DNA of 14,834 nt, from NCBI GenBank assembly GCA_035315685.1, contig DATFXR010000130.1:1-14834 (forward strand), given 5' to 3'. Under the pieces are notes generated by a model, which saw nothing but the letters and a program-made list of their open reading frames with translations, was not told the origin of the DNA and did not search any database. The position numbers were made by a program, and so were the translations under genes. Positions 11,750-14,834 of this stretch are shown piece by piece (within the stretch, counting starts at the first letter, position 1; each line of letters starts with the position of its first letter). This stretch comes from QHWK01 sp035315685 (GTDB taxonomy: Bacteria > Acidobacteriota > Vicinamibacteria > Vicinamibacterales > CAVVIG01).

Positions 11750-12555
11750 GTGTACTGCGCCTCGCGCGACGGCGTGCGATCCTCGCGCTGCAGGACCAGC
11801 GATCGCAGGCGCTTTCGCAGTTGAACCGCGTCGAGACCGCGCTCGATCTGCCCGTCGACGACAATCGAGATCCTGCCGGTCTCCTCGGAGACGACGATCG
11901 CGACCGCGTCATTCTCCTCGGTCAGGCCGATCGCCGCGCGGTGACGCGAGCCGAGCTCCTTGCTCAGCTTTGGGTTGACGGTGAGCGGCAGGAAGCACGC
12001 CGCCGCGGCGACGCGATCCTCCTGCACGATCACCGCACCATCGTGGAGCGGCGAGGTCGGGAGAAAGATGCTCTGCAGCAGATCGTAGGTCAGCACCGCA
12101 TCCAGCCGGATGCCGCCCTCGATGTAGTTGCGAAGCCCGATCTGCCGCTCGATCGCGATGATCGCGCCGACGTGTTGCGAGGCCAGCAGACCCGCCGCCA
12201 CGACCAGCTCTTCGACGGCGTCTTCCGCCGATTCGGTCTTCGTGAAGTACTGGAAGAACGGCGCGCGGCCGAAGTGCGCGAGCGCCCGGCGAATGTCGGA
12301 CTGGAACAGCACGATCACGCCAAAAACGACATAGCCGGCGAAGTTGCGAATCAGCCAGTTCACGGTCTCGAGGTGAAAGAATCGCGACCCGTAAAAGAGG
12401 CCGCCGAACAGCGCACCGCCGACCGCCATCTGCACGGCACGCGTGCCGCGAATCAGCTTCAGCACCTCGTAGATCAGGATCGACACCACGAGGATGTCGG
12501 CGAGATCCCACCAGCCGATCGGAGGGCGGCGCAAAAAGCCGGTCAACCAGCCCAT
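11746..12555 (-). CDS. cdaA: diadenylate cyclase CdaA (c-di-AMP synthase)
   Basis: 269 residues. It makes c-di-AMP from two ATP at the membrane. Three N-terminal hydrophobic segments (about residues 19-35, 42-58 and 72-85) precede the DAC catalytic domain, which carries the hallmark DGA (172-174, in PLHDGAVI) and RHR (204-206, in GSRHRAAIGLTEE) motifs. The C-terminus ends in a short charged tail overlapping ybbR by 4 nt. The ATG is formed by the end of a palindromic repeat (12553-12639), and there is no visible Shine-Dalgarno. Confidence 0.97.
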   Translation of the reverse strand: MGWLTGFLRRPPIGWWDLADILVVSILIYEVLKLIRGTRAVQMAVGGALFGGLFYGSRFFHLETVNWLIRNFAGYVVFGVIVLFQSDIRRALAHFGRAPFFQYFTKTESAEDAVEELVVAAGLLASQHVGAIIAIERQIGLRNYIEGGIRLDAVLTYDLLQSIFLPTSPLHDGAVIVQEDRVAAAACFLPLTVNPKLSKELGSRHRAAIGLTEENDAVAIVVSEETGRISIVVDGQIERGLDAVQLRKRLRSLVLQREDRTPSREAQYT

Positions 12556-12639
12556 GGCTGATGGCTGATGGCTGATGGCAATGGCGGATGGTTCAAGGAC
12601 CGTCGTCCGTCAACCGAATGCCATGAGCCATCAGCCATG
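12553..12639. repeat. GGCTGAT-type palindromic repeat, copy C
   Basis: It begins CATGGCTGATGGCTGATGGC and ends GAGCCATCAGCCATG. On the minus strand its first bases form the last two codons (His-Gly) and TGA stop of folP, and its last bases form the ATG of cdaA. It is thus exactly bounded by the two coding regions. Confidence 0.9.
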
Positions 12640-13500
12640 TCTCCGTATTTCCTCAGCAACGCGGACCACCTGCACCATCTCGGCGACCGCGTGGACGCGG
12701 ACGATGTGTGCACCGGCGAGGACCGCGGCGGTCACGGCGGCGGCGGTACCCCAGTCGCGCTCCGGCGCGGGCCGGCCGCTCAACGCCCCGCGCAGGAACG
12801 ACTTGCGCGACGCGCCCACGAGCACTGGCCGGCGGAGCACGGCCGCAAGATCAGCGACGTGCGCCAGCACACCATAACTGTGCGCCGGCTGTTTGGCAAA
12901 CCCGATTCCCGGATCGACGATGATCCGGTCGAGCGGGACGCCGCCTGCGCACGCCGCCGCGATGCGCTGCTCGAGTTCGGCCGTCACGTCGCGGACGACA
13001 TCCGTGTACACGGCCTCCGCCGCCATCGTCGCCGGACGCCCGCGCATGTGCATCAGGATCAGCGCCGCGCCCGTCTCGGCCACCACGCCGGCGAGATCCG
13101 GGTCATAGCGCAATCCGCTGATGTCGTTCACGATGGCGGCGCCGGCCTCGATGGCCGCGCGCGCGACACGCGCCTTGTAGGTATCGATGGAGACAGGGAT
13201 GCGAATCCGTCCGTGCAGCGCACGCAGCACCGGCAGCACGCGCGGAAGCTCCTCGTCAGCCGTCACCGGCGCCGCCCCGGGCCGCGTCGACTCGCCGCCG
13301 ACGTCGAGGATGTCGGCGCCGTCGGCTTCCAGCCGCAGCGCGGTCTCGACCGCTGAAGGTACGTCGGGATGGGGTCCCCGTTCGGCAAAGGAGTCTGGCG
13401 TGAGGTTGAGGATGCCCATCACCAGACAGCGCGATCCGAGATCGAGCGTGGCTCCGGTCGAGAGGGGAATCGTGAAGGTATCGCGGGGGGCGGAGATCAC
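12631..13500 (-). CDS. folP: dihydropteroate synthase FolP
   Basis: 289 residues. It joins p-aminobenzoate to dihydropterin pyrophosphate in folate synthesis. All family motifs are present: MGILNLTPDSFAE, DVGGESTRPGA, VSIDTYKA, IVNDISGL, LMHMRGRPATM, DPGIGFAKQ and LVGASRKSFL, with VRVHAV at the C-terminus. The start is GTG 13498-13500, directly at the edge of an AT-rich palindrome. The C-terminal HG and stop are supplied by another palindromic repeat. It follows ftsH, a common arrangement. Confidence 0.97.
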   Translation of the reverse strand: MISAPRDTFTIPLSTGATLDLGSRCLVMGILNLTPDSFAERGPHPDVPSAVETALRLEADGADILDVGGESTRPGAAPVTADEELPRVLPVLRALHGRIRIPVSIDTYKARVARAAIEAGAAIVNDISGLRYDPDLAGVVAETGAALILMHMRGRPATMAAEAVYTDVVRDVTAELEQRIAAACAGGVPLDRIIVDPGIGFAKQPAHSYGVLAHVADLAAVLRRPVLVGASRKSFLRGALSGRPAPERDWGTAAAVTAAVLAGAHIVRVHAVAEMVQVVRVAEEIRRHG

Positions 13501-13612
13501 GCAATTAAGAATTTGGAATTAAGAATTAAGAGTTCGTGTCACGCCGTCACGCTGCCGCCTGCCGCAACAGCATGTACGAATTCTCAATTCTAAATTCTCA
13601 ATTCTTAATTGC
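13501..13612. repeat. AT-rich AATTAAG-type palindromic repeat
   Basis: The left arm GCAATTAAGAATTTGGAATT starts at 13501 and its imperfect reverse complement ends at 13612. Each ~38-nt arm is built of AATTAAG/AATTGAG-like units; the centre (13540-13570) is GC-rich. It is strikingly AT-rich against the GC-rich window, filling the gap between the folP GTG and the ftsH stop at 13626. Confidence 0.88.
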
Positions 13613-13625
13613 GCCGCGCGCGCCG

Positions 13626-14834
<1,209 letters not shown>

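Overview
The window is GC-rich and densely packed. It looks like a chromosomal segment from an environmental bacterium, most likely an Acidobacteriota member of the Vicinamibacteria type. That placement is an inference from gene style, the PdxJ subtype, and the many palindromic short-unit repeats filling the gaps. No rRNA or other taxonomic marker is present. I see no tRNA, rRNA, CRISPR array, transposase or phage gene.

Left part (1-4918). On the minus strand lie the 5' end of queC and a complete queE (7-deazaguanine/queuosine precursor synthesis). Divergent from them is the most notable gene, a small Spx/ArsC-like thioredoxin-fold protein (826-1161). Its catalytic CxxC cysteine codon is TGA, and a SECIS-like hairpin follows 16 nt later, so I read it as a selenoprotein with a UxxC active site. 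A 9-bp minisatellite and a DUF72 (YecE-like) gene follow on the plus strand. The DUF72 gene overlaps tail-to-tail with a secreted cyclophilin-type prolyl isomerase on the minus strand. The isomerase signal peptide is encoded by a dispersed palindromic repeat, and its 5' end has been tandemly duplicated between it and the upstream nth (endonuclease III). A small exported protein (3611-3967) reads divergently from nth.

Middle part (3971-8529, minus strand). This is a compact bacterial-microcompartment (BMC) gene set. In transcription order it holds a membrane-anchored TPR protein, a membrane-anchored YHS-domain protein, a class II aldolase with a C-terminal encapsulation-peptide-like helix, one BMC-H hexamer protein, three tandem BMC-P pentamer proteins, a 71-residue Cys-rich protein with an N-terminal encapsulation-peptide-like helix, and a D-2-hydroxyacid dehydrogenase. 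No aldehyde dehydrogenase or phosphotransacylase is in the window, so the pathway is either non-standard or completed elsewhere. The aldolase would release an aldehyde inside the shell and the dehydrogenase could act on a downstream 2-oxo or 2-hydroxy acid. The substrate cannot be fixed from sequence.

Right part (8584-14834, minus strand). This is a conserved housekeeping run: ftsH (3' part), folP, cdaA, ybbR/cdaR, glmM and pdxJ. It combines membrane proteolysis, folate synthesis, c-di-AMP synthesis with its regulator, peptidoglycan precursor synthesis and vitamin B6 synthesis.

Almost every gap is filled by an inverted repeat whose arms are built from iterated 6-9 bp units. There are several unrelated families: CCGCAGAG-type, GGCTGAT-type, GTTCNN-type, AATTAAG-type, and G-rich 9-mers. 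They usually abut the start codon of the downstream gene. In the BMC cluster they fall at the points where expected protein stoichiometry changes, while the genes between them overlap by 1-8 nt.
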